64,000 nt of DNA. Origin: Inia geoffrensis. Its lineage: Eukaryota > Chordata > Mammalia > Artiodactyla > Iniidae. Where the stretch lies: contig CM070905.1 of assembly GCA_036417435.1 (NCBI GenBank), positions 20,685,592 through 20,749,591 of the forward strand, given 5' to 3'. Below are positions 44,377 through 55,512 of this stretch, piece by piece (the stretch's first letter is position 1; each line of letters begins with the position of its first letter). Position numbers and translations under genes: made by a program. A model generated the notes under the pieces. The model saw nothing but the letters and a program-made list of their open reading frames with translations, had not been told where the DNA came from and did not search any database.

Positions 44377-44904
44377 AGAGCTCAGAGTTCTGAATTTTTT
44401 GTTGAAGATCCACACTTCAAAAGTTCTATATCACATCGTGCCACCCATGGGAAGTGATCATTTCTGTGGGGCACGCCGAGGCTGCCTCCCCAAGAGCTGA
44501 GGGGAAAAGCCCTTGACACACCTGTGGGCCCCTTCCCCGTGGGGACGTGCTCATTTCCGGTGACTTTTCCAGAAGGCATGCAGTCTGTTCCTCACAGCTG
44601 CCCTTGTGGCGTCTGATAAGGCACAGCGGTCAAGTTGGCATTGGGGGTTATGGGAGTTATTTCCAGTGGGAGTGAGGGAGGGTGACCACTGTATGGCTCA
44701 GTGTTTGTTATCAGAGAGGTGGCACCGGCTTTTGCACTTAGCCTCTCCTCCATGGGCTCTCAGGCAAGCCTCAGTTTCCCACTTGCTCTCTCCCCAGTGT
44801 CTCTTTAAGCCAGGCGACTCTGGAAGGATGACCCTTCCCTTTTCAAAGGACGAAAGTTTCAGGAGGACTGAGGGCTCCCAGGAAGAACAGTGCATTCATG
44901 ATTA

Positions 44905-45150
44905 TGAAATGGTCCACTGAAAAAGAACGTTCTGGACAGAAAGGAGAAGGGTGGTGCCTGGGGCCACGGGGAGGGAGGAACGGGAAGTTGCTTAATGGGT
45001 CCGGCGTTTGTTTTGCAAGATAAAGTGTCCTGCGGATGGATGGAGGTGATGGTTGCACAACTATGGGAATGGACCAAACTGGACACTTAAAAAATGATTA
45101 AGATGGTGTATTTTATTGTGGATTTTACCACAATCAAAAAATTTTTAAAG
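44905..45150 (+). mobile_element. LINE-1 3' terminus, strongly 5'-truncated
   Basis: 'gaggtgatggttgcacaact', 'gaatggaccaaactggacac' and 'gattttaccacaatcaaaaa' are the end of an L1M-like 3' untranslated region, like the copy at 20408-21015. No coding part is left. Confidence 0.8.
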
Positions 45151-45961
45151 AGGACTTTCCATCAAAAGCTCATCCCGACTATTCTTTATCATAGCCTCCT
45201 CTCTTCTTTTTATAGTATGATTTTTTCTAGCCTTAAAAAAAAAATCTTACTCTTTTCAGTGGATCCTCAACACTAGAACTTTGAATCCTGTCTTTCCTCC
45301 CCTTTCCCAGGAGACCTCTGCCAGACACCAGGGTCCCTCAGTCCTCTCATAAACATGGGAGGGAAAAACACATACTGGACCAGCCAGCCTCAACCAGGCT
45401 CCCTCTCCTTAAGCCCAGTTGCAAAAGTCAGAGGTCACGGGCGCTCTGGCCTGTGAGGTGACCGGCAGGAATGCTGGCCTTGCATCTGTGCCCCCAAATC
45501 CCTGAACCTGAGAAATAGGAAGCGGGAGTCTTGCTTTGGTTGTGCTCTCAAGTGTATTAAAACCCACACTTGTCGATAGCATGAAATTTTAAAGCCCGGC
45601 TTAATTTATAATAACAGCAACAATCACAGAAGCTTCTTATTTTGTAGCCACGATGAATCTGTTTGTAACTCATTATATTCACAGAACCTTTGTTTGCCTA
45701 AGTATATTACGATGGCTCGTGAATTCCATTGTTATTATCGGCGTCGTTATTCGTACCCTGATCCATGTTATTATTTTCATCGAGTTGCCTTTTTCTTTAG
45801 CTTTCAGTAACGTCTTAAAGGCTTTGTCCTATTTATAATCATAAGTTCCTAAATGGCAGGAACGATTTTTCTGATGTTATGGGGAAGAGGGATAGTAAGG
45901 GGCAGAGCAAGACTAGCTGGTTTCCTCAAAGCCACATCGATGCCAGAGGAACAAATCCGTG
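45151..45961. other. Unique non-coding DNA
   Basis: Complex AT-rich DNA at 45560-45840, no repeat recognised. Confidence 0.4.
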
Positions 45962-46050
45962 ATGGATGGATTCATTCATTCATGCCACATGCATTTACTG
46001 AGGATTCCTTCATGCCTACATGATGCTGAGGCTCAGGCCACTAAGACGCA
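45962..46050 (-). repeat. LINE-2 3' fragment
   Basis: 'tggattcattcattcatgcc' then 'acatgcatttactgaggatt' resembles the L2 3' end complement. Confidence 0.5.
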
Positions 46051-46139
46051 AATGATTACAAGCGGGGCAATGGTGTCGCCCAGACCTGGGTTCAAAGAAT
46101 CCCATTTTGACGAAATGATATATTTAGTCGATAGCTTAC

Positions 46140-46275
46140 GTGAATTTGGCAGCGTTACCATTTACATCTTGTCTCCCTCATTAGATAACAACAGCACCCA
46201 CTTGCGTATAAATGTATATAGTAAATGCTTGTATTATCTGGCACGTAGTAAATACTCAGTAAATGTTAACTGTGG
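46140..46275 (+). repeat. MIR 3' fragment
   Basis: 'tctggcacgtagtaaatact' and 'cagtaaatgttaact' match the MIR 3' end. Confidence 0.6.
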
Positions 46276-46373
46276 TTGGTTGATCTTCCTCAAGGAGCTC
46301 ATAAGCCAGAAAAAAGGACCGGACCCTGGAATCCCCAGAACTGTGCTGTGAGGGATGGCGTCAGGGCCATAAT

Positions 46374-46493
46374 GAAAACGAGTCAAAGGGTGAGGACTGG
46401 CCCAGGCACACGCGAAAACGAGTCAAAGGGTGAGGACTGGCCCAGGCACGTGCAAAAATGAGTCAAAGGGTGAGGACTGGCCCAGGCACATGC
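46374..46493 (+). repeat. Minisatellite, three units of 40 bp
   Basis: Three head-to-tail copies begin at 46374, 46414 and 46454. Each has 'gagtcaaagggtgaggactg' (or atgag- in the third) and 'gcccaggca'. They differ only at a few bases, mostly at the unit ends (cacgc, cgtgc, catgc). The second unit end makes a perfect E-box CACGTG. Confidence 0.93.
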
Positions 46494-47441
46494 GAAGCTG
46501 GGCTGAGAGGCTGCCTCTTCCAGGCAAAAGAAGCAGCATCAACCAGACCCAGAGCCGAGCGGGGGTGAGCGTGTGAATGAATGAGGGAAAATCTGGCTGG
46601 AACACTGGTCCTCCAAGGAGCACCAGGGCCTGAGGCTGGACTGTCGATTGGCACCATTCTGCAAAGGGCTTGAATGCCATCTTCAGGGCTTTAGATTTTA
46701 CTGTATTTTAACAATTTTAAGACACACATTTTCCTTCACGTTTTAACATCTCCGAACAGAATACATCTTACAATCAATGTGCTGCGCTAGTATTAATTGC
46801 CAGCATTTTTTCCTTTCTTAGTAATATATAAAATTACAGTGTACCGTACAGTTGGTGCCTCAGATGGAGTGAAATATATGGCATGTTAAAGGCTGCAGGA
46901 CCCAAGGCCTTGATTAGAGAGAGCTTCACGTTGCTATTGTTTCCTTTCCATTCCAGTGACTTCCTCAGTGCTGGTAAATTAATGCCCAGTTGTGCTCAGA
47001 TGTAATTCGGTGCTGATGAGGGATGTGGGTTCTACCAACACTTAACAGCCATTGTCTCAGCGGAGGGGCCCTGGCTAGTGTTGAGTCCCTACCCAATATG
47101 AACTGTCTTTCTTCAAAGAGACACACATGGAAAATAAGAAGTGCAGGCGAAGCAGCAAAACTGCTGAGAGAATGTGTGACATGTTCCAAAGACAACTTAC
47201 ACACAACACTCAGACCCCTGCTGTCTTGTCCTTCGCACGGACTTATCCTCGTGCTCCTTGATATGTCCTACCACTTCCTCCAAGACTGGATCTCGCTGTC
47301 TGTGTGCAACTACCGTGGATTCTGCAGAATGAGTTACGAACCTGGGCAGAAAACTGGGCTGAAGGGGTGATGCTATGGAAGAGATCTTTTATTGCTTTCA
47401 ATTTCTCGGTCCTTTGGTGTGCCTTCCCATCTCTTCTGTCT
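46494..47441. other. Unique DNA, conserved-looking
   Basis: No repeat recognised. The part at 46680-47020 is AT-rich, complex and without mobile-element words. Confidence 0.4.
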
Positions 47442-47457
47442 CCTCCCATGCTTCTTT

Positions 47458-47540
47458 TTTTTTATTATTAATTTTTGAATTGTATTTTATTTATTTTTTC
47501 ATACAGCAGGTTCTCATTAGTTATCCATTTTATGCATATC
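47458..47540 (-). mobile_element. Tiny LINE-1 3'-end insertion with perfect target duplications
   Basis: A T-rich start followed by 'tcatacagcaggttctcatt' and 'agttatccattttatgcata' is the inverted extreme 3' end of LINE-1 of this mammal group. Exact 16-bp duplications (cctcccatgcttcttt) flank it at 47442-47457 and 47541-47556. Confidence 0.88.
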
Positions 47541-47969
47541 CCTCCCATGCTTCTTTATGCCCCTCTTTTCCGCCTCTCTTCACTGAGCAGAGCTGTCCTT
47601 GGAGTACAGTCAATAGGTCACCTGTTGTGGAGACAGGGACAGGGAGATAGACAGCGAAGAAGAACCAGGAGGCCCCACCAGCTGATGCTCAGAACTACCT
47701 GAGGCTCTTCTACATCCCTTCTCTGGTGGACCAGTTTGGTTGCCCAGCAACAGTGCCCTCTGCTCTTTCCGTATGGGCTTCTTAGCATCATCTCTCCTTC
47801 TTCTTTCTTCCCTTCAGACCAGTCCATGAAATTCATTTTTCTCCAATTTTGATTCATTAATATAGTGAAGATAGGTGAGAGAGAAAGTGTGTGGCGTGAC
47901 CTTCCTTGGATACCCAAGCCTTTAAGGTCATCCAGGCCACTGAAGGCTCTGAATGGAATCCACCGAGTT

Positions 47970-48100
47970 CTCAACCTTAGCTGTGCTACAGACTCACTGT
48001 GGAGTTGGTTAAGAGAAAAGCTGTGGACAAGACCTAGAGAGTGAAAAAAAATCCCCCTGGGATCTGTAGGGTGCAGAACTCCATTCGCTCACCATTCCGC
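47970..48100 (+). mobile_element. Possible MER5-like hAT relic
   Basis: 'ctcaaccttagctgtgctac' and 'tggagttggttaagag' resemble the MER5A start; the rest is diverged. Confidence 0.35.
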
Positions 48101-48431
48101 CGCTCTAGCCAGGCAGAGAAGCTGAGTATTTCCGGTTCTGGTCCGTATTGTTTATCATACATGATGTGCTTGTACACAACAGGGTCTTTGGTGAAAAGTC
48201 TTCATTTTTAGGTTCAGCTTGTATGCTAGGTCCTTTCAGATAAGAATCACTGGAGGCACTTTTCAGCGCCTTCAAAGAAGCTTCCAGTGAACGTCTGATC
48301 TACAGTCCCGTCACAGTAAGTCCTGAATGCAGGCGCAGAATGTAATTCAGCACCCAGACTTGAGTGTTCCGCCCTAACCGAAAAAAGATGGAGAACTCAG
48401 GTCTAATCAGTTCCAATTATCGTATCCAAAG

Positions 48432-48488
48432 TGGGGGTGGGGTGGAGGGGAGAGAGAAAGCGGGGGTGGGGGTGGGGAGAGGAGAGCT
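48432..48488 (+). other. G-quadruplex-forming G-rich tract
   Basis: Six G-runs of four or five bases in two groups (48433-48450 and 48462-48477), with one- to four-base loops within groups and an 11-base spacer between, all purine-rich. Confidence 0.7.
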
Positions 48489-50828
48489 GTATTATTAAGG
48501 TTTATTTATTTATATGTGAGCAAATACATTCATAATTGCTGCTTTTCACCAGATGGAACACTTTTCCCTTTTCTTTCAATGCCTTGCCTATGGTATGTAC
48601 ACAATAAATGTTTGTGAAAGGAAGAATGGAAGGAACCTCTAGTTCAGTGGTTTTAGTAAAACAAATCTTTTCACGGGACAAAACACGGAAAGTTGAGCTG
48701 TGGAGTACGTGATTGAGAACTGATATTAAGCGTTAAGCTGAGAAATTATTTCATGAGATAAATGTTCATGTTTTTTTGGACATAGGATGCTTCAGATTGG
48801 GGATTGGGCAGTAGAGAATAAGTTATATTTCTGACCTCAGAATTTTCACTTACAAAGTATTGTGTGGGTGGGAGATTCCCAACCTCTAGTCCAGCTTGAA
48901 CGTTCTGTGATTCCAGGTGTTAATCACTTTCTCTCAGTGTGTCTCAGTTTGTCTGGTCTATGACATGGCAAGGATGCCACTCACTCTGTATTTACTGGCT
49001 GAGTAATCACCTGCACCAGAACAGAGCCCGTGTGGGTCCTGCTCTTTCCTGGGCGTCTCGACATTCTAAATGGGAGAAGCCATGTCTCATCGTGGAAGGA
49101 TCCCCGGGTTTCCATTTCTCCTCTTCAGCCATTGCAGCCCCGGGAAGTGGTCTGGCAATGGAAAACAGCGATGCGTGGTCACTGTCATTCGGAGAACGGT
49201 GATGTGAGCCATCCTTCCTCCCTCGTTTGGCATGTGGACAGCCCAACATCCAAGTGGCACTTTAGGATGCTGTTTGGGGCCCAGAAATGTGTCTTCTTGG
49301 GGAAGAAAAGAACTATTTTCTTGTCCAGAGGATGAGAGCTGGGTGCCAGATGAGGGAAGTGGGTAGCTGGGGTCACCAGTTTCCGCAGTTTTTATCTAAG
49401 AGCAGATCTTATTCAGCGTTGTGTTCCCAGAACCAGAACGTCCCCCACGCCCCAGTATTTACAGTGTGGTCACTATGGAATTATTTGTTGAATGTTGAAC
49501 ATTATAAGATATTCCACGGCTAGACTAAAAGGATATCTGACTGTCTATAGAACATCCTCATGTGATTTGGAGGTGAGGATGTTAATCACTGTGTAGGTAT
49601 CTGAGTAATTACTGCACTGGCAGCATTTTTAAGACAATTTGTCCTGAAAGCGTGGAGCAAGTCGTTCGTAACAGTTACATTTCATCCAGACTTAATAGCT
49701 GGCTGGCTTTGACACCATCAGAAGGTATTCTCTCTCTCTCTTTTTTTATGCTGTTTTCCAGAAAAGGGGGATCGACATCTGCCTTTTGCCAGTGGATTTC
49801 AAAACATTTGGGGGTCACAGCGTTTGAAGGGGCCTCCCTGACCCACTAAAGGCTCTCTGCTTCATTTAGAGGCCGAGAGGAATTTGAATGTCAAGGCTCC
49901 TGGGCTGGTAGCACAACTGGCACGGAGCCAGCTGTCCTGAATCCCAGTTCAGTGCTCTTTCCCCAAGGCACACAGTAGCCTTCAATCCTGTGGTCCTTGC
50001 AGACCAGACATATGGGACATTTTAAGAACTTGCCCTCGCCACAGTGCACAGCTGGGATGTAAGACGAGTGGAGGCTGAAGGTGTTTGTGAATTTCAGAGA
50101 GGACCTAGCCGTTTGAGAGGTGGAGAAATAACAGGCGTCTACAGTGTATACATAGACTGTGTGATGAGCAGATGTTTTCCCTCCCCACGAGAGGAAATGG
50201 ACTTAAACTGCACCAGGAAGGATTTCGGGCAGATAGTCAGGAGAACTTCCTGACCCTGTGAACTCATCAAAGGCAGATCCTATCAGCCGCAGACTCATGC
50301 AGCTGCTGGCAGAGCTTTCTGTTTTCCCGCAAAGTGCAAGGGAAGCCCCTTTAGTGAGCAAAGGCACGTTTACCCCACCTGGAAATATGTTCTAAGCAGA
50401 GCTCGTATCCCCGAGGCTCATTGTTTTCTGCTCCCTGCTAAACAGCCCTGGTTGTGTCATGTTGGATCAAGCCAAGCCCCCCGAAACCGTGGAAGCTGCC
50501 TTGGCTGTCTTTTCTTAGCAGCAGGTCAGGAAGAGAGCATTACGGCTTTTAAACATTGTTACTTGGAAAGTGGGCTGAACTTGCCACTACTGGGGTGCAG
50601 TTAATTGCGGAATTCTCCAAGGTGGTGACTGGTGACCTTTTGAAAAGAGAATAAAACTCATCCCTCTGCATAGGGCTGTCCATCTGTACACCTGTGTTGA
50701 GCAAGCATGATGTGTACGTCACAGGTGTATATGTACTGTTTCAGCTGTGTATTTCTGCATGTGCATCTGGGCGTTCATTGCACAGTCATATGTGCTTCCA
50801 CAGCCAGGGGACATGTGTGGATATGGAA

Positions 50829-50831
<3 letters not shown>

Positions 50832-50874
<43 letters not shown>
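50832..50874. repeat. (TG)n microsatellite
   Basis: Twenty-one uninterrupted TG units. Confidence 0.95.
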
Positions 50875-50876
<2 letters not shown>

Positions 50877-51427
50877 AACATGTGCACGTGACCCTCGTCA
50901 CTCTCTCTTTCCACATGTGCAGGTAGCTGCAGCACACTTGCAGCTGTCCATTCTTTTTGCTCATGCTATTCTCCCTGCCTTTAGAGGGGAGAAATCGTTA
51001 ACTGTTGGCAATGCAATAAAGAGAAACTGATTTCAATGAATGTTCCCTTGCCCTGCAGACACATTGCTACCGCTTTTATGGTGCACATTACACCGTGGTG
51101 AAATTTAGTTAATTTTATGGTTTGTTATTACAACAGCAGAGTGTATTGAGAGAGGCAGCTTTTGTTGGCGCCACGTCCCAAATTTCCTGGGTGTGATGGG
51201 AGTCAGAGCGGGAAGCTAGCAGTGGTCGGAAACCAAGTCCTCGCAGAAGCAAAGCGGCTGCTCTAATTGGTTTTCAACTTTCGTAACTTATAGGAGTTAG
51301 TTAATTGGTCAGCAGAGGCTTGGCTGCTTCCCTCACTGGGTGTATATTTTGGTCAGGGGATCAGAAGGAACGTTCACAGGACAGTGAGAAAGCAACCAGG
51401 TGCTCAACTGTTTTGCCGGAAAACAGC

Positions 51428-51605
51428 ACATTTTGGTGAGGAGAGCTTTGCAGTCTGAACGTGCTGTGTTCAATTCCCAGCTTTGCCAGCTATTGGCTCC
51501 TGCATCTCTGACCTCAGTTTCTTCATCTGTAAAGTGGGATAGTAATGGCCACCCTCTGAGGTTCCTGGGAGATAAGCTCCTGGAGCATAGTAGGTGCTTA
51601 CTTAG
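51428..51605 (+). repeat. MIR SINE
   Basis: 'gttcaattcccagctttgcc', 'ctcagtttcttcatctgtaa' and 'gagcatagtaggtgctta' are in MIR order; one of the better preserved copies. Confidence 0.85.
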
Positions 51606-52621
51606 TGTCCCTTCCTCCTCTCCCTTCTTGCCAGGGAAATCTCTCTGTTCCAGAATCTCTCCGGAGGCGTGAGAAAGCCAGCGCACTTGGGGCTTTGAAA
51701 TCAGACTGATTACCAAACGGGAAGGGATAAAGGGTACACAGGTAATAGTGTACATGCTTTCTGAACCCCCAAATCAGGACATACAATCTGAGAACTTTGG
51801 AAGGATTATTCTGGAAAATCCACGACAAAAATAGGTGCCTCCTGGATCAGATGCTGAGGACCTAGAGTGGAACGTGATGAAAGCCATTAGCTCATTGGGA
51901 GGTATGCCATCAGTCACTCTGAATGAAGCAAAGCTGTTAGCATTCTTATTTATACTACTAACGAAGCTAATTAAATCTTAAATCCAAAACAGAGTTGGTG
52001 TGGACTAGAGAACTTGGAGAGCAGAAGCTATTTTCACAAGAATATGGCTTTCCTTGTTATCCTTCTCTGCTGGGTCCCTGGATCCCACCACCAATGGTAG
52101 GGCAAGCAGATGACAAAGAATATGTCGGCCGCACTATCATTCCTCCAAGGTCTGGCAACTTCTTCCCAGGGCTGGGAGGCTGTTTATCTCTCTTCTAGTG
52201 ACTTCATTGTTCTCAGCAGACAGGAGCCCAGCAACTCCCATTGGTCTTGCCAAGTGGCATGTGTTGGGTGGAACATGCCACCAGCAGGCCCCTGATTGCC
52301 TCCTACAATGGGAGGGAAAGGTCTTGAGAGAAGGAGACCACACAGATAAAGACTGACCAATTCAGGTGCTTGGGTCAGCAGTTTTATTCCTCTATTGATT
52401 CCTCTCTTTCCTTTGGAGCTTGTTTTCTGGAAGTTTCCTTGCCCTTAGAAGAGCTCTGGGAGCACTGAGATGCCACACATTCATATTCTCTGATGGTTTG
52501 GATGAGAGAAGAACAAACAACGAGATCTTTGTTTCCTGAGTTGAAACTCATCATTCCGTGAATTATGTCAGAACTCATCAATTTAAAATTTAATATAGGG
52601 TGGCCTTGGGCTTTAATGCTT

Positions 52622-52644
52622 AAAAAAAAAAAAAAAAAAAAAAA
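52622..52644. repeat. Poly-A tract
   Basis: About 23 A with no recognisable retroelement body on its left; may be the tail of an old insertion. Confidence 0.8.
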
Positions 52645-53733
52645 GGTTTCTATTTTGGCACAGGAAGCTCCAGAATGGAAGTATTTGAAAACCACCCAAC
52701 AAGGCTGACTCATTTAAGGAGAATTAACTCAAGTGCTTTGGGGCAGTGGGGCGAGGAGGGCGGGAGTTGGGAATGAACACCCTCCGCAGGAGAACGCAAG
52801 CTCCTGACTCACAGCAAGAGAGAATAATTAGATTTGGGCGATTTTAGCAATCAGTAAACGAAGCCCCTTATTATATAGCAAAGGGAACACTGTGTATTTA
52901 GTATTCTTCCACCAGACTGAAAATATTCCTATTGTTAATCATCCCCAGTCCTCACTTCCGATAAAGCTCATTGTCGCTGTGGAAGGTGCTGGAGACAACT
53001 TCTTATTTATGAAGACTGTGCGTTGGGAATAAGGTTGAGGTTTTGAAATACCGTGAGTCACCGAAGCACAGATCAGGGGCAAGGTGTGAGGAATTTTCAA
53101 AAGATTAAAGAGAAGCAACAAGTTTTCCTTTACAGTAAAACTTTGCTGAAGAGAATATGTATATTTTGAAATTATCTGGAATCAGCCAAGATTTTTACAG
53201 TGCTAGAGAAATCATCCCAAACATCAAACCATCAATGTAAATGTGCAGGTATTCTGGTTAATAGAAAGACCTGGTAAACAGAACAACAGAAACAACAAAC
53301 AGGACTGCATTTTTTTTATTAAGGTGTTTTATAGTCTGGCTTATTTTACAATCAGAAAATTAGACTCTAGTGAGAGCCACCTGTTCTATTCCCACTCAGT
53401 CCTAATGTCCCAGGCACTGGGTAGTGCCATCTCTGAGCAGGGGTTGAAGGAATACCTGGAAGAGTGTTTCTTCTCTAACCCAACGTCTATACACATGAAG
53501 GAGAAGGGCCAAAGGCTCCCTTTCCCTCTTGCTTAACCCACAAAGTCCACTCCTGATTCTGGCTCTGGTACGTTGAGTGATACCTTAATCTAGATTTCCT
53601 CACTGTTTGCAGTCAGGCCACAGAATCTGAGGCGTCACTTTCTAAAGGAAGCGGAAATCTCATAAAGCACCAGAGAACAATTCTTGGCAAAAGATCTACC
53701 TCTTTTAAAATATAACCACTGAATTTGTTCTTT

Positions 53734-53846
53734 GGGAAAGGAAGGAAGGGAGGGAGGGAGGGAGGAAGGAAGGAAGGAAGGAAGGAAGGAAGGAAGGAAG
53801 GAAGGAAGGAAGGAAAGAAGGAAGGAAGGGAGGGAGGGGGAGAGGA
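53734..53846. repeat. (GGAA)n/(GGGA)n purine tract
   Basis: About 15 tandem GGAA units framed by GGGA units at both ends; purine-only over roughly 110 bp on the plus strand. Confidence 0.95.
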
Positions 53847-55125
53847 ATGCCTTCTACTCCCTACCACTGAAATATTTCACACCGAGCCACAAGAATTCCA
53901 TTAAATAGATGCTACATAGTGTGAAAAAAAAAAGTTACAGATGTTATAAAATCATCACAGTTATTTAATGCACTTATTTAGTGTCACAACTGTAGCTAAA
54001 TATGTATACACAGCTATGCTCAAAGCACCTTATAAACAGGGAAGACTTAGGTCTTCCAGGACCCTGAAGAGGGAGTTAGGTTCTCTCTGCGTAGGAAGGA
54101 TCGGAGGGGTGGAAGTTGCAATGAGTTTTGCGCTGTGTCAACAACTGTTTTCCCGCCAAGCGCTGCCGTCAGGGCTTATGGGACAAGGCACACACAGTGG
54201 CAAGGCCTGGGACAGTGTCTCCCTAGCAAGTCCCCACCGGACCCCTGGGAAGTGGGCCCCTGAGCTGATCCTGCTTACCAAGGGGGAGAGGTGCTTTCTC
54301 CCAGGGCCCCGCAAGCCTCGCCTCTCCCTTCTCGGCAGTCCCGCCCTGGCGTGGGAGGCCCCCCTCCAAGCCCAGGCACCTTCTTGAGGATCCCCACAGT
54401 GGACACGGCCCTCCGCAGCGGAGTATCAGGCACAATCAGACAGCCCAGGGCCACTGCAGCCACACCTGCCCTCCCAGCGGGGCTGGAGCCAGCGAGGCGT
54501 TGGGGGGATGGGGGGATGTCTGAAGCCTCCCCTTCACAGGCTCCCCTGGCCATCGCCCTTGCCTACGTTACCCTCACTAACCTTGGTGCTACCTTCCTGC
54601 CTCCCCAGCTTCCCTCTCCTTCCTCCTTGCTGAACATCCAGGGGAGTAGCAGCTCTGGGCTGGGGGCAGGTGCAGGATGGGAAGGAGCTGGGGGAACCCA
54701 TTATCACTCTGCACACACACGTTGTCTAATGAGCATCAGGCCAGGAATGCCACTAACAAGCCGGTGCCGGAGACCCCTCCCCACACACTCCCCCCGGCCA
54801 GTCATGCCCAGGGAAGGCTGTTGTGGAGGAACAAGCAGATGAAGAGGACGGCTGCCTATCCTGCTTTTTTGAACCCAGAAGTGGAAACCAGTCATGTCCT
54901 TTTGAGATCATCAAATCTGATGACTTTTAAATTGTGGAGTGGTACCCATTAATGTGTCATGAAAGCAATTTAGTGGGTCGTAACCAGCATTTTACCGTTA
55001 AAAATGGAAAAATATCGGAATGCATGTCACATATAAATGGAACTTTTCCTTCTCTTGTCTATAAGTGTGTGTGTCCTGGGTTGAAATGTATTTCTGATTG
55101 TAAGTCTTAAAGAAAAAACTGGAGA

Positions 55126-55497
55126 GGGACTTCCCTGGTGGCTCAGTGGTTAAGAATCTGCCTGCCAATGCAGGGGACACGGGTTCGAGCCCTGGTCCGG
55201 GAAGATCCCACGTGTCGCGGAGCAACTAAGCCTGTGCACTGCAACTACTGAGCCTGCGCTCTAGAGCCCGCGAGCCACAGCTACTGAGCCCGAGTGCCTC
55301 AACTGCTGAAGCCCGCGCGCCTAGAGCCCGTGCTCCGCAACAAGAGAAGCCACCGCAATGAGAAGCCCGCGCACTGCAACGAAGAGTAGCCCCTGTTCTC
55401 TGCAACTAGACAAAGCCTGCACGTAGCGACAAAGACCCAACGGTGAAGACCCAATGCAGCCATAAATTAATTAATTAAAAAAGAGAGAGAGAGAGAG
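55126..55497 (+). mobile_element. CHR-type SINE, long form
   Basis: Head 'gggacttccctggtggctca', B box 'gggttcgagcc', repeated 'caactactgagcc' and 'gaagcccgcgc' blocks, and a TTAA-rich tail that passes into a GA run. Imperfect duplications near 55109-55124 and 55498-55512. Confidence 0.93.
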
Positions 55498-55512
55498 AAA
55501 GAAAGCTGGAAA

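Larger units (their letters stand above)
42601..44904. other. Unique non-coding DNA
   Basis: No interspersed repeat assigned with confidence. It holds a diverged tandem duplication at 43412-43505 and a C-rich quadruplex-type tract at 44353-44376. No exon supported. Confidence 0.4.
47557..51427. other. Mostly unique DNA, about 3.9 kb
   Basis: It holds a possible MER5-like relic (47970-48100), a G-rich tract (48432-48488), a probable L2 3' end (about 48560-48630), a TG microsatellite (50832-50874) and a conserved-looking segment (50990-51320). No exon supported. Confidence 0.45.
51606..55108. other. Mostly unique DNA, about 3.5 kb
   Basis: It holds conserved-looking AT-rich patches (51880-51990, 52800-52980), an A run (52622-52644), a GGAA tract (53734-53846) and a GC-rich stretch (54060-54850). 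At 54920-55000 the words 'taatgtgtcatgaaagcaat' and 'ttagtgggtcgtaaccagca' look like an old interspersed repeat I could not assign. The plus frame 54291-54842 (183 codons) overlaps minus frames and shows no domain. Confidence 0.45.

Noticed and set aside
46374..46493. CRISPR-like array of direct repeats
   Set aside because: Units are contiguous with no spacers, and the genome is mammalian; it is a minisatellite.
54291..54842. 183-codon plus-strand frame
   Set aside because: Overlaps minus-strand frames of similar length; composition is low in complexity (Pro, Ser, Gly, Arg) and no family is recognised.
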